Origin: Hypsibius dujardini
Taxonomy: Eukaryota; Tardigrada; Eutardigrada; Parachela; Hypsibiidae
NCBI GenBank assembly: GCA_001579985.1
Contig: LRSR01002811.1
Span: forward strand, 1-20,659
Length of the DNA stretch: 20,659 nt
Reading direction: 5' to 3'
Program-made: the position numbers and the translations under genes
In this document: positions 1 through 8,467 of the stretch, piece after piece
Position numbering within the stretch: position 1 is the stretch's first letter
How the letters are laid out: the number at the start of each line of letters is the position of its first letter
Notes under the pieces: model-generated
The model's database searches: none
The model's input: the letters and a program-made list of their open reading frames with translations, nothing else
Told to the model about the DNA's origin: nothing

Positions 1-3
1 TGC

Positions 4-52
<49 letters not shown>

Positions 53-290
53 AGTCTGTCCGTCAGTCTGTCTGTGTGTTTGTCTGTATGTCCTGCAGGC
101 TGTCTGCCCATGTCTACCCTGTCTCTGTTCGTTTTGTCTGTCAGTCTGTCTGTCTGTTTGTGTGCACCTGTTTGTCTGCCTGCCTGTCTGTCTTTTTTGT
201 CCATATGTGCGTCTGCGTCTGCATGTGCGTCGCTTTGTCTGTCTGTTGGCTTATCTGTCTACTCACCTGTCTGTTCTGTTCTTCTATTAT
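1..290 (+). repeat. Decayed (TCTG)n microsatellite array in a Fe65-like gene intron
   Basis: The first 60 bases are almost pure TGTC/TCTG units. The rest keeps a four-base rhythm while drifting into TGCC, TGTT and TGTG variants. The array lies just upstream of a splice acceptor at 365-366, so it sits in the intron before the penultimate exon of the Fe65-like gene. It probably starts to the left of the window. Because four is coprime to three, the repeat reads as the same tetrapeptide (VCLS) in every frame, so the open frames over it carry no coding evidence. Confidence 0.95.
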
Positions 291-366
291 GTTAGTCTTT
301 CGGTATTTCATTCAACTGTCCGTGATTGACCGTCTCTTTCTGACTTCCCTGTCCTTATAATTGCAG

Positions 367-556
367 ATCTTGTGGCTTCATTGTTCACACACCGGAAGAC
401 ACGTTCCTCGCTCACATCTTCGCGTGTACCCCTTCCGCCGGGCCGCTCTGCAAGGCGATTGAGGCGGCTTGCAAGCTGCGCTATCAGAAATTCTTGGACG
501 CCCAGACAAAGGCCATGGAAGAGGCCGACAGCAGGCGAATTGTGACGCCGACCGAG
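367..556 (+). CDS. Fe65/APBB-like adaptor, penultimate coding exon (end of PTB/PID2 domain)
   Basis: Partial gene; earlier exons lie left of the window. The exon follows a TTATAATTGCAG acceptor and ends GAG|GTACAT. Reading from 368 (base 367 completes a split codon) gives 63 codons that look like the second half of a PTB domain. A strand-like segment GFIVHTPEDTFLAHIFAC is followed by a helix with the motif AACKLRYQKFLDAQ. Vertebrate Fe65 (APBB1/2) PID2 has AACMLRYQKCLDAR at this place, preceded by a ...CHVF.C... strand. Fe65 proteins are cytoplasmic and nuclear adaptors; by family knowledge this second PTB domain binds the NPxY tail of APP-family receptors. The exon ends in phase 0, matching the acceptor at 710. 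Another PTB family cannot be fully excluded without the N-terminal exons (WW domain, PID1), but the helix motif is characteristic of Fe65. Confidence 0.87.
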
Positions 557-710
557 GTACATATAAGATATACGCGACGATTAAACTTGTCGTCGTCGCT
601 CATTTTTCCAGCACGGTGCTCCATTTTATTTGCGTGTGCTGTACCTGAAGTGTGGGTACACCGTCTCGACTGCAACCGCACGTGCTGTTACGGGCAAATT
701 ATCTTTGCAG
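557..710 (+). other. Intron of the Fe65-like gene (154 bp)
   Basis: It starts GTACAT and ends ATCTTTGCAG. It is very short next to the 11-kb ELL intron downstream. It contains no in-frame stop in the phase of the upstream exon, so unspliced RNA would be read through to a TAA at 752-754. Confidence 0.82.
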
Positions 711-773
711 AAAATCGGTGCCAAACTGCGTCAGTTTTTCGGTTCGGTTTCTAACCACCTCCGGACAAGCTGA
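711..773 (+). CDS. Fe65/APBB-like adaptor, last coding exon (C-terminal tail)
   Basis: Twenty codons and a TGA follow a good acceptor (ATCTTTGCAG). The phase-0 join to the exon ending at 556 gives DSRRIVTPTE|KIGAKLRQFF, then GSVSNHLRTS and stop. Human Fe65 family members end in a tail of similar length and pattern after the PID2 helix: a basic stretch, then a hydrophobic LxSLxGSL/LIDTL-like segment, then a short polar end. The preserved phase, the splice signals and the position of the hydrophobic/GS motif support this as the natural C-terminus. The exon has no length-defining domain of its own, so confidence rests on the join. Confidence 0.78.
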   Translation, partial: KIGAKLRQFFGSVSNHLRTS

Positions 774-1396
774 GGAAATGGCACCTTTTCTCGCTAGTGT
801 CAATGGCGTCTAGCAAGATGACAAAGGCCCAAAGCGTGATTATTACCGTACTGTTTTCCGAAAATTAATCAAACCACCCACTGTCGTTACTCATCATTTT
901 GTACAATAATAATACTTGAACCCTCAACGTTATTTTTTATTTTCAGTTATTATTTATTAATTTATTATTTTTGAAATCTCACACGGTCGAACGATCTGCT
1001 CTTTTTGCGTCGGCGATTTATTTTGACTAAGAAGGTAATTTAAATGAACAAGTTGCAGTGTCTTAAGTTATACGTGTAGTAAAAGCTCAGTAGAGAGCCG
1101 GAGCGAACAGCAGCTTAAGAAACGGTGGCAGACAGTGCGTGGAGCCAGCGCGTCGAGTAACAAATGATGACATTTTGTGCGGCCACCCCAAGTTCGATCT
1201 CGGATGGTTACGAATAAACTAATACGGTAGTCGGAAATTTCACATCATCTAACACCGATTAGATGGAGTAAGAAGCTGCAACCTATACACTTAGAAATTT
1301 CCTCTGCGCTCGTCTACCCGTACCGTATATTTTCACAATCTGCCCTGAGGAAAGTGATGTAAAAGAACGGCGGAATTGCTTTTCAACCCAATTAAA
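774..1396 (+). other. Probable 3' UTR and poly(A) region of the Fe65-like gene
   Basis: No coding potential was seen after the TGA. An AT-rich stretch around 900-975 contains two ATTTA pentamers (952-956, 960-964), which resembles an AU-rich mRNA-stability element. AATAAA at 1213-1218 and ATTAAA at 1391-1396 are both candidate poly(A) signals. The second is followed by a GT-rich stretch (TGTTGGTG and onward), as cleavage sites usually are. Which one is used cannot be decided from sequence. Confidence 0.5.
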
Positions 1397-1430
1397 GTGA
1401 CAGTTGATTAATCATTGTTGGTGAAGCAGT
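1391..1430 (+). terminator. Candidate poly(A) signal ATTAAA with GT-rich downstream element
   Basis: ATTAAA at 1391-1396 is followed about 20 bases later by TTGTTGGTG and then TTCTTTGTCAGTTTTG, the arrangement expected of a metazoan 3'-end processing site. AATAAA at 1213-1218 is the alternative, with a weaker GT-rich downstream region. Confidence 0.35.
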
Positions 1431-1557
1431 TCTTTGTCAGTTTTGACTCAGGAGTATCCGCTGTAAAGTTTCGTCGATGTGGTCACTTTCAATTTATTCG
1501 TCTACAACTATATTTTACATGTTCTGTAATGAATCTTTTTATCTTGCCGCTTTATCC

Positions 1558-1560
1558 CAG

Positions 1561-1601
<41 letters not shown>

Positions 1602-1725
1602 GCCTGTCTTGTCTGTCTGCCTGTCTGCCTGCCTGCTTGTCTATCTGTTTGTTTGTCTGTTTGTCCGTATATATGACTGCCTGTCTACCGCCTGCCGAGG
1701 TAGCTCGCCTGCTGTCCGCCTGCCT
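1558..1725 (+). repeat. (TCTG)n array grading into CTGC/CTAT variants
   Basis: Positions 1561-1601 are pure TGTC units, about ten copies. The following 120 bases keep the rhythm with TGCC, TATC and TGTT changes. It lies between the two genes, just past the probable 3' end of the Fe65-like gene. Confidence 0.93.
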
Positions 1726-3000
1726 GCTTAATATATAACAAGTTATACCCGCCTTTTTGTACTGCTCACGTGCTACAGCTTCAAAGTCCCGAACAGAGAA
1801 CCCAACGAACAGTAAAGCGGTATGTAAATCTCGAATTCCCTCCACTTCCGGTCGACGTGACTTGCTCCGGGCGTCACCACGATCGAGATGATGAAATTGC
1901 GCTCGCGTCCCAGTGTCGTGTGGCGGACGCACATTATTAACGCAAAGACGTGGGGGGTAGGGTTCCCGTGAGCTCAGCGCATACATGGGACAAGTTCAGA
2001 CTGCTAAATGTGTGGCATATGCTAACACTTTGTCTCCACGGGGATACACACACACACACCACAACACACATCGTAGTCAGTCATCCTCGACCTAGACCGG
2101 AGATCCCGACGTCGACGCGTGTGCAACACCACCCAAATAGACGTGAGTACTACTAGATTAGCAATTCCCCCGTCCCGTCTCGTCCGTCGTCGTTGCCGTC
2201 CTTCCTCTTCCGCTTCCTTCTTCCTCCACCCTTTGTCAAAGGTCCTCATGTTACGTGGTCGCGACGCGTGAGGCAAAGTGAATACGCACACACACAACAC
2301 CACATTATCCATCCATCCCGCACCAAAGGTTAACCCAAATGCTGGGCTCTACATGAAGAATTAGCGCCTGTACGCGTGGACGTAGACTCGTCGATTGAAA
2401 TTTGAATACTAAATGCCGGCTGATTACTCGTACGCAAGATTTGTGTAAACAGAGAACCAAACAGGGCTCCCTCCAATCATGAAATCTGGTTCTCCCTTGC
2501 GACCGAAATAGGCGAAAGCAATGATGGCTTGCGGCACAAAACTCCCGACTGTAATTTATGGGATCAGGTATTGCGTTTCGCGTCATATCGAGGTATATTC
2601 TCAGACAGAGACTCTCGAGCCCGACTCCTACGAGATTCAGGGAGGTCATTTCAATCAGGGTACCCTTACTGACTAGTAGAGTAGGCGACGTTCATCCTAT
2701 CATACTAATCTGTTTTGTGTTCGGAGCGTGTGATTAATCATGATCATCTATATATCGGTTATCAGTCGGTGAGATAGAGCTGGTTTACTTTATGTAGAAT
2801 GACAATAGAAGAGAAGAGAAAAATATGACCGCATTGTGATCCAGATACAGGAAGGCAAATGTCACTGGGAATCAAAGGGTTCTCGATGGGATCGGGGACA
2901 TATATAGTTCATGCGTAGACAAATTTCAAAATACCAAACGCAACCATAGACAGACAGAATGTCTTCCTTCATCATACAATTTTTCGGACCGTGACTGTGA
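1726..3000. other. Intergenic, no gene seen
   Basis: There is a short CA tract at 2045-2070. The open frames on both strands (for example 2305-2649 on the minus strand) are short and low in complexity and match no family I recognise. No splice-consistent exon pair with coding character was found. Confidence 0.6.
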
Positions 3001-3150
3001 TTGCCTGCCTGTGTGATGTCTATAACACAATGCCTGTCTGATTGCTTTGAACCAGCTTACCTACCGGTAGTGTATGTATCTGTGGTTGTGTCTGTGTCTG
3101 CGTCTGTGTCTGTGTCTGTGTCTGTGTCTGTGTCTGTGTCTGTGTCTGTA
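3001..3150 (+). repeat. (GTGTCT)n hexanucleotide array
   Basis: After a few TGCC words, positions 3087-3149 are about ten copies of the hexamer TGTGTC with one interruption (CGTCTG). The unit differs from the tetramer arrays of the rest of the window but is made of the same words (TGTG plus TC), so it may be a derivative. A frame through it reads as alternating S and V and is not evidence of a protein. Confidence 0.93.
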
Positions 3151-3514
3151 ACATTATTTACAATTTTCTCTACGTGTCTCTGCCCTCACCGCCTATACAA
3201 TAAATGTGTTTGTCTGTGCACGCACACTCCTGGGTCACTAAGGTTGTTCTCGTGCATATACGCACTGTACAGGCATAACCAATTCCAGTGCCAAACGGAA
3301 GGACCCTTTTGGCCTTCGCAAATCACACTCGAATTCGAATGCATAATCTGCATAATTATCCGGTGTAGATAGTAATTCATTTCTCGCTCGATATCACCGC
3401 TGCACGCGTATTGGCACAGGCAGCTATCTTTTTGATTGTAGTATAAATAAATATGTGTATCAGGTTGACGATAAAACTGTGCCAGTAATTTTTCGGCAAA
3501 CGCCACGCAATATT

Positions 3515-3602
3515 TATATATATATATATATATGTGTATTAGTATGAAGACCGGAAGGACAGTTGATTTCCGAGTCTCGCTCTCTCTTTCTCTCTCTCTC
3601 TC
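3515..3602. repeat. (TA)n tract and (CT)n tract
   Basis: A pure TA run occupies 3515-3532. An imperfect CT-rich tract occupies about 3575-3602. Both are ordinary dinucleotide microsatellites with unique sequence between them. Confidence 0.9.
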
Positions 3603-4908
3603 GACGTCTGTTTCGGTCGTTGTTTTCGACTTCCACGAGAGTGGCCTTGCTGAAAGTACGTAACAACAGTTATTGTCGAAGCAGAGAGGCTTAAAAAATC
3701 ACTAGAAAACTCGCTGACATGCAGCGCGTACCGGAAAAGCAAGCGCCTTTACAACGAAACCTGCCAACACCGGCACTTCTTCTCTATCAGTTGTGTCTCT
3801 CCGCCACGTTCCCTCATTCACGACACCGCTATGGGTTGTGCACCGCGCGGTACAAGGGAGCAGTAGTAGAAACCAAGTTTCCTTTGTTCGAGGCGGATGA
3901 ACCCTTCGCAATTCGCCCGGTTTATAATAAGCTTCCTTAGCGAAATGCATCTACGTACACATACACATAACATAATCAGAGACGTAAATCAATCCCGCGC
4001 GCCGGGCCCTATTACAGTAGAAATTATAGTGCGCTTTTACTGTATATTACGGTACGTGGAAGGGTTGATGATTGTCAGCCGCGGGGTTTTACAGGCTGTT
4101 GCTGCTGCTGATAAGCAAACCACCAAGTACCTGGTATGACGTAGGTCACGTCCGGGAGACTCATCATTCGATAGAAAGGACCGACAGGCAGAGGTTGATG
4201 GGGGTGGGGGTGGGGACAGTCTCGCATGAAAGTGCGAGAAAAACAGCGAGAGCTAGCAGGAAAAGCGAAAGTTTTGTGGTCCTTAAAGAAAAATTGACCT
4301 GTTTTTGGCGAACGCTTGTTCCGCGGAAAGCCATATACCCATTGCGTAGGTACATCTACCTCCTCCTCACTTAGACCTTTTTTTGCCGTGGACACCTCGG
4401 TGGTATGGGGCACTGCCGAATACGGGCAGACATCTGCCTAGCTTATCCCTTGGTAAGCATAATATTTCAGCAAACAATTCACGGAATTATGTAAGTGCCG
4501 AAAATGTTGAGAGAGATTAATACGCAGTGTTGCAAAAGGCTGTAAAATGTCTCGTCCTCACAACCACCGGTAGAGAATGATTCGAAATCCAGACAGAAAA
4601 TGTCCGTGTCTTCGGAACAAGACCGGTTGTTATGCTATGTGTATACCGGTACGTGAACACGACAATTCCCTGAGGTCGACGGGATGATTGAGACAGCGCA
4701 TTAGACGCGAAAGATATCTTTGCCTTCGTGTTGAGTTGATGACCAGACAAGAGATTGTCGAGCCCGGCGAACAACCTCTCTGATGTGCGCGTAATAGTCG
4801 GCGATACCATCAGAGCCATCGCAGACAAACAAGGTCGCAAACAACTGGCAGAGACTCTCAGACATTACAATGCACAGTGTACAGTAAACGGCCGAATTTA
4901 TTCTTACA
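3603..4908. other. Intergenic, no gene seen
   Basis: Several frames of 60-110 codons exist on both strands (3719-3940 plus, 4075-4413 minus, 4517-4840 minus). They overlap one another, lack family motifs and have no consistent splice context. A GGGGTG cluster lies at 4200-4215. Nothing else could be supported. Confidence 0.55.
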
Positions 4909-5004
4909 GAGGGTCCCGGAAATGGGCAAAAGGGGCGCTCCGCTGGTTGATTGGTTGATTGTTCAAGTATTACCCCGCCCCTTTAGCCCATTTCCGGGAC
5001 CCTC
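4909..5004. repeat. Near-perfect 29-bp inverted repeat with 38-nt spacer
   Basis: The left arm (4909-4937) starts GAGGGTCCCGGAAATGGGC. The right arm (4976-5004) is its reverse complement except for one base (position 10 of the arm). The 38-base spacer contains two TTGATTG-like words. In RNA this would be a long GC-rich hairpin. It could be the remains of a foldback (MITE-like) element, a pre-miRNA-like fold, or a recent inverted duplication. No clear target-site duplication flanks it. Confidence 0.9.
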
Positions 5005-5274
5005 CATTAGATTAAATTCTGTCACCATGGGGACAAAAACGACAGTACGCAATGTGTTTGAGGAACGGACCTCTGCGATCCAGGAACCATGACCGTGACC
5101 CAGTCAGTCGGTAACCAGTCAGTGAGTGTGAAGTGGGAATGGTGTCTGTCCAACCATTTTTTGTCATATATTCACTACAGCACAGGGTTCCATAAACTGT
5201 ACTAGAAGTCTTTGAAATCATTGGCATGGACACAAGCAAAGCCATAGGGTATGTGCAATCTCAATTTGGGTGGG

Positions 5275-5282
5275 TATAAATA
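5275..5282 (+). promoter_or_regulatory. TATA-like box TATAAATA
   Basis: TATAAATA is followed by a GC-richer stretch with a possible start about 30 bases on (near 5305). If used, it would give ELL a longer or spliced 5' leader of about 700 bases. There is no transcript evidence in the sequence. Confidence 0.25.
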
Positions 5283-5523
5283 CTCTGGCAGCGACCTCAT
5301 CGGCAGCATCCTACGTCCGACCATTGGTCAAGCACGCACTGATCCGAAATTACACGTACAGCTACTGAAAGGATAAACAGATATAATAGTAGAGAGGGAG
5401 GAGTAATATTATTACGTTGAATGGCTCCGCAATTTGCACTATTAGGGAAAAGTGGGTGCAGCAAACCTGCCGCTGGAGTTCCCCATAAAAAGCGGAATAC
5501 GCACAGTGGAAACATCCGACAAC

Positions 5524-5564
5524 TGACGTAAGCACCCAAGTCACGTGACATCGTCCATGACGTC
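5524..5564. promoter_or_regulatory. CRE / E-box cluster
   Basis: Within 41 bases lie TGACGTAA (5524-5531), the palindromic E-box CACGTG (5542-5547) and ATGACGTC (5557-5564). These match the consensus of CREB/ATF and bHLH-Zip (Myc/Max/USF-like) factors. Such clusters are common in promoters of broadly expressed genes, which fits ELL. Chance occurrence of single motifs is likely; the tight grouping is what makes it worth listing. Confidence 0.4.
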
Positions 5565-5884
5565 GAACGGCGGGCAGCAAATCGCGACCGCCTAAACTCC
5601 TGGCCACACCTCCGTTCGCGATTTTTACCAGCACGCTGTCGTCGATAAACGCACAGACAGAGCAGAAATCAAATCCACACAGCACACTGTGCCGCCGTGC
5701 GACGACGTTTGCTCATTCCACTCAGTCAGGCCAGCCAGCGGTGGAAAAAGTGCAGTCGCTCATCCAACCCTTGCAAACAAACGTTTTTCACAATTCCCTG
5801 CCAGCTGTTTCGTGTTTTTCTGGATTAAAAGAGAATTGGGGAGAGAATTCGTTTCCTGGAAACTAATTGACGCCATTTTCTGCT

Positions 5885-5908
5885 AATATATATTTATAGA
5901 TATATATT
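5885..5908 (+). promoter_or_regulatory. AT palindrome containing a TATA-like sequence
   Basis: AATATATAT and its complement ATATATATT form a perfect 9-bp inverted repeat around TTATAG. TATTTATAG inside it could act as a TATA box about 110 bases before the ELL start codon, giving a 5' UTR of roughly 80 bases. It may equally be a simple AT repeat. Confidence 0.35.
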
Positions 5909-6011
5909 GTTTGGACGACATCTCTTATCTGACCACCACAGCACAGCACACGACAGTTGGAAGAAGGACGACGACAGGGAGACGCGTTTTACTGGCTCTG
6001 GACCGACACAG

Positions 6012-6155
6012 ATGGCCGCGGCAGCCGCAGCGCTAGAACCGGGCTCTTATCGCTTGCGGAACCACGGGACTCCCACCGGCTCTACCAAGCGCTTTATCTT
6101 CGCCAAATTGACCGATTCCTGCCAGACTGCCCTTGAAGAATGGATGCAGACTAAG
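6012..6155 (+). CDS. ELL: ELL exon 1 (residues 1-48)
   Basis: The ATG at 6012 opens MAAAAAALEPGSYRL, followed by FIFAKLTDSCQTALEEW. Human ELL has MAALKEDRSYGL and FHVKLTDSALRAFESY at the same places, so both the start and the KLTDS motif agree. This is the first in-frame ATG; the frame is open but ATG-free back to at least 5907. The start context is ACACAGATGG: +4 is G but -3 is C, so it is only moderate. The exon ends AAG|GTAAGG in phase 0, the best donor in the window. Confidence 0.94.
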
Positions 6156-6238
6156 GTAAGGCTCCGTTTGTCCGCATGCAGGTCGGACGTCACGCCAAGC
6201 GAATAGGGAGAATTTTCACTTTGTCTCGGGCGACGCGG

Positions 6239-6606
6239 AAGATTTTTCTTCCCCGTCCAGGATGCGTATGTGGTTTTCCCGCAGAATTTGTCAGTTGACG
6301 GCAGTTGCGCGCGCTCCTTTTCCATTCTTCAAGGCAAATGGTGAGGCATTTTCACGGCGCAGGATGTCGAGCGTTCGAGTTTTCGTGGTGAAAAATCGGT
6401 CGGGAGTTCTCCGTTGGGGAAGATTTTTTCCCTCCCTAGCAGTGCTCCTTGACTTTTTGCGGGGAATCCCATCCGCCATCGTCGTTTAGAGTGATATTTC
6501 CGACTTCTGAGGGAAAAAATGAAGGGGAATTCTGCTTGAAGCGAGGCAGAATATTACAGTTGTCAAGGTAGAAAATGTGAAAGCGTGCTTTGGGAAGATT
6601 TTTCCC
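6239..6606. repeat. Three spaced GGAAGATTTTTCCC-like words
   Basis: Near-palindromic words of the form GGGAAGATTTTTCCC occur with AAGATTTTT starting at 6239, 6420 and 6595, that is 181 and 175 bases apart. Flanking sequence shows at most weak similarity. They may be remnants of an old ~178-bp tandem repeat or simply a repeated protein-binding word near the start of the intron. Confidence 0.4.
6461..6470. promoter_or_regulatory. kB-type site GGGGAATCCC
   Basis: GGGGAATCCC fits the NF-kB/Rel consensus GGGRNNYYCC exactly. It lies about 300 bases inside intron 1, a usual place for intronic enhancers. A ten-base match can occur by chance, so function is unproven. Confidence 0.35.
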
Positions 6607-6639
6607 ACTGGAAAGTTTTCTTTGGATTTTCCAGTGCAC

Positions 6640-6976
6640 ACTTTCATTTTACGTCAACCAGTTTATATTTTGCGAATTCGCCACGGAAATTATAAGGACA
6701 TTGTTATTCGACAGGCAGTGGCTTTCTCAACCGTTTCAGGGTGAAAAAGGAGAAATCGCTTGAAGAGGCCGGAGAACAGGTTCTTCCAATCTTTTTCACC
6801 CACGACTACCTTCCTCCAAGGTCGCCAAAGAATGCTTTCTCCGAATTCCTGATCGGGGCAGAAAGAATTCGATTTGAAAGTTCAGTGGGCAGCAGACGCG
6901 GCGCGCGAGGCCTTTCGTTCGCAGCAGTGGTTGTCAATTCCGTATTTGGCAGTCTACGCAGTCAAGTCACTTACTG
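6640..6976. other. Unique intronic sequence
   Basis: A GTTTCAG acceptor-like site near 6739 is followed by a plus-strand frame (6741-7055) with no recognisable domain that runs into the tandem duplication. I see no real feature here. Confidence 0.5.
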
Positions 6977-7222
6977 CGTGCACGCGCTGATGAGGCCCTT
7001 TGCTGCAATTCCGCGTCTGATTGATTTGCCTTACATTGACCACCAGACTGCTTAGTAAATTGCACTGGCACGTTGCAGCGTTCGCTTGATTCACTGATTG
7101 TGCGCGCGCTGATGAGGCCCTTTGCTGCAATTCCGCGTCTGATTGATTTGCCTCACATTGACCACCAGACTGCTTAGCATATCGCACTGGCACGTTGCAG
7201 CGTTCATTGGATTCACTGATTG
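6977..7222 (+). repeat. 122-bp tandem duplication (two copies)
   Basis: The word CGCTGATGAGGCCC begins at 6985 and again at 7107, and almost everything between is repeated with an exact offset of 122 bases and only a few substitutions (for example CTTACATT against CTCACATT, TAAATTGC against CATATCGC). A shortened third start (TGCGCGCACGCC) may follow at 7221. The copies contain TCTGATTGATTTGCC, linking them to the TTGATTG words in the rest of the intron. As 122 is not a multiple of three, the duplicated peptide in the minus-strand frame here is not conserved in phase, so the repeat is non-coding. Confidence 0.93.
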
Positions 7223-7245
7223 CGCGCACGCCTGTATACGCATCC

Positions 7246-7325
7246 GGTTGATTGATTGACTCACGTTGAAATCACCGCATCTGATGCGCCGTTAGACTGA
7301 TCGACTGATTGATTGATTGATTCAG
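7246..7325 (+). repeat. TTGATTGATT words
   Basis: Short (GATT)n runs lie at 7246-7260 and 7307-7323, directly after the 122-bp duplication. This is the first of four clusters of this decayed tetramer family. Confidence 0.75.
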
Positions 7326-8242
7326 TCAAAGTTTCGATATTAAATTCGTTTTAACCACCCTTTTGTCCTCCGTTGCCCTTGCCAGTAGGGATCTAATCAG
7401 GGAGAAGGGCTATACGGAAAAAGTTCTAGCCCCTGTTGTTTGTCGCTTATCGGTCTTTCGTTTCTGTGGTCCCTCTCTCACTCTCTGTCTCTTTCTCTGT
7501 GGTGTGATTACATTGCACGAGCATATGTTATCGGGTGCAATAATCGCTCAAAGCTGCTGGTTGAAGGTTCCGTTTCGGGAGAGACACACTCACACACACA
7601 ATCATCACACTACTAAACATGATGACCTGCACGGGTCCGCGAATCAGCGAAAGAGAGAGAGATAGGGCTAAAAGTTGGAAGGTCCATTGCGCTGCATTTA
7701 TACAATTCTGGCAGTCATCATATGACAACCCCTTTTTTATGGCGTCATTTCCGAAGAGAGTGTGGTTATTTCATTGGGTCAGCTTTTGCTTTGCGATGCT
7801 CCCATTTTATTTCCACCGGGCTTAGCCACGCCCTTCGGGAGGGACATTTTTATGGACTCGAAGATCAGAAGCAATACACATAATTTAAACGCTTAGGTAA
7901 TATATAATATAGCTATTAAAATTTGCACGGAAAAAAGTTAATAGAGTAATAAAATTTTAAACGTTTTCCCTCTGATCGATCGATTGATTTCGTTCACTGA
8001 TTTCGTCGTGTTAACGGCGTTTTCATTGTATTTCATCTAGCATCCAATTAGACGTCTGTAAAATTTTTTCCTCCGTGCGCGCATGTCTCTGACCGAGTCG
8101 CAGCGTTTTTTCTTGTCTTTCTCTCTCACCACCGAAGCGCTTAGTGTGTGTGTGTCCGTTTTCCTAATGACCGGTAACCCAAATACCGGGTGCTGTTAAT
8201 TGTCTTGCGTGCGAATCGCCATTGAAGCGATCGGGGATCAAG
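7326..8242. other. Unique intronic sequence with an AT-rich island
   Basis: 7870-7970 is strongly AT-rich and includes an AATAAA. A GT run lies at 8144-8156. No coding feature is supported. The 100-codon frame at 7363-7665 is low in complexity. Confidence 0.55.
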
Positions 8243-8251
8243 TCAGTCAGT

Positions 8252-8283
<32 letters not shown>

Positions 8284-8467
8284 TAGACAGACAGACAGAC
8301 AGACAGACAAATAGACAAATAGGTAGGCAGAAAAACTGACAGACAGACAGGCAAATAGACAGACAACCATACAGACAGACAGACAGACAGACAGACAGGC
8401 AGACCGACCGACCGACAGACAGACAGACAGACAGACAGACCACAGGTAGACAGATAGACACAGACAT
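8243..8467 (-). repeat. (GACA)n array, the TCTG family in reverse orientation
   Basis: About 225 bases of GACA units with AAATAGAC, GGCAAATA and GACC variants. It is the only array in intron 1 in which the TCTG-rich strand is the minus strand. In the ELL pre-mRNA it is therefore complementary to all the other arrays of the intron. Confidence 0.95.

Larger units (their letters stand above)
5005..5884 (+). promoter_or_regulatory. Presumed ELL upstream region
   Basis: There is no coding feature here. Possible elements on the ELL-facing strand are an inverted CCAAT box (ATTGG, 5323-5327), TATAAATA at 5275-5282, and CRE and E-box motifs listed separately. The assignment to ELL rests on position and orientation only. 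Confidence 0.35.

Noticed and set aside
4517-4840. Possible retroelement or other coding remnant on the minus strand
   Set aside because: The peptide has no reverse-transcriptase, endonuclease or transposase motif, and the region has no terminal repeats or poly(A) tail.
6954-7229. Minus-strand 91-codon frame with an internally repeated peptide
   Set aside because: The repetition comes from the 122-bp duplication. The period is not a multiple of three, so the copies are read in different frames, which is unlike a real repeat protein.
8243-8467. CRISPR-like array
   Set aside because: The units are four bases with no spacers, and the genome is clearly eukaryotic.
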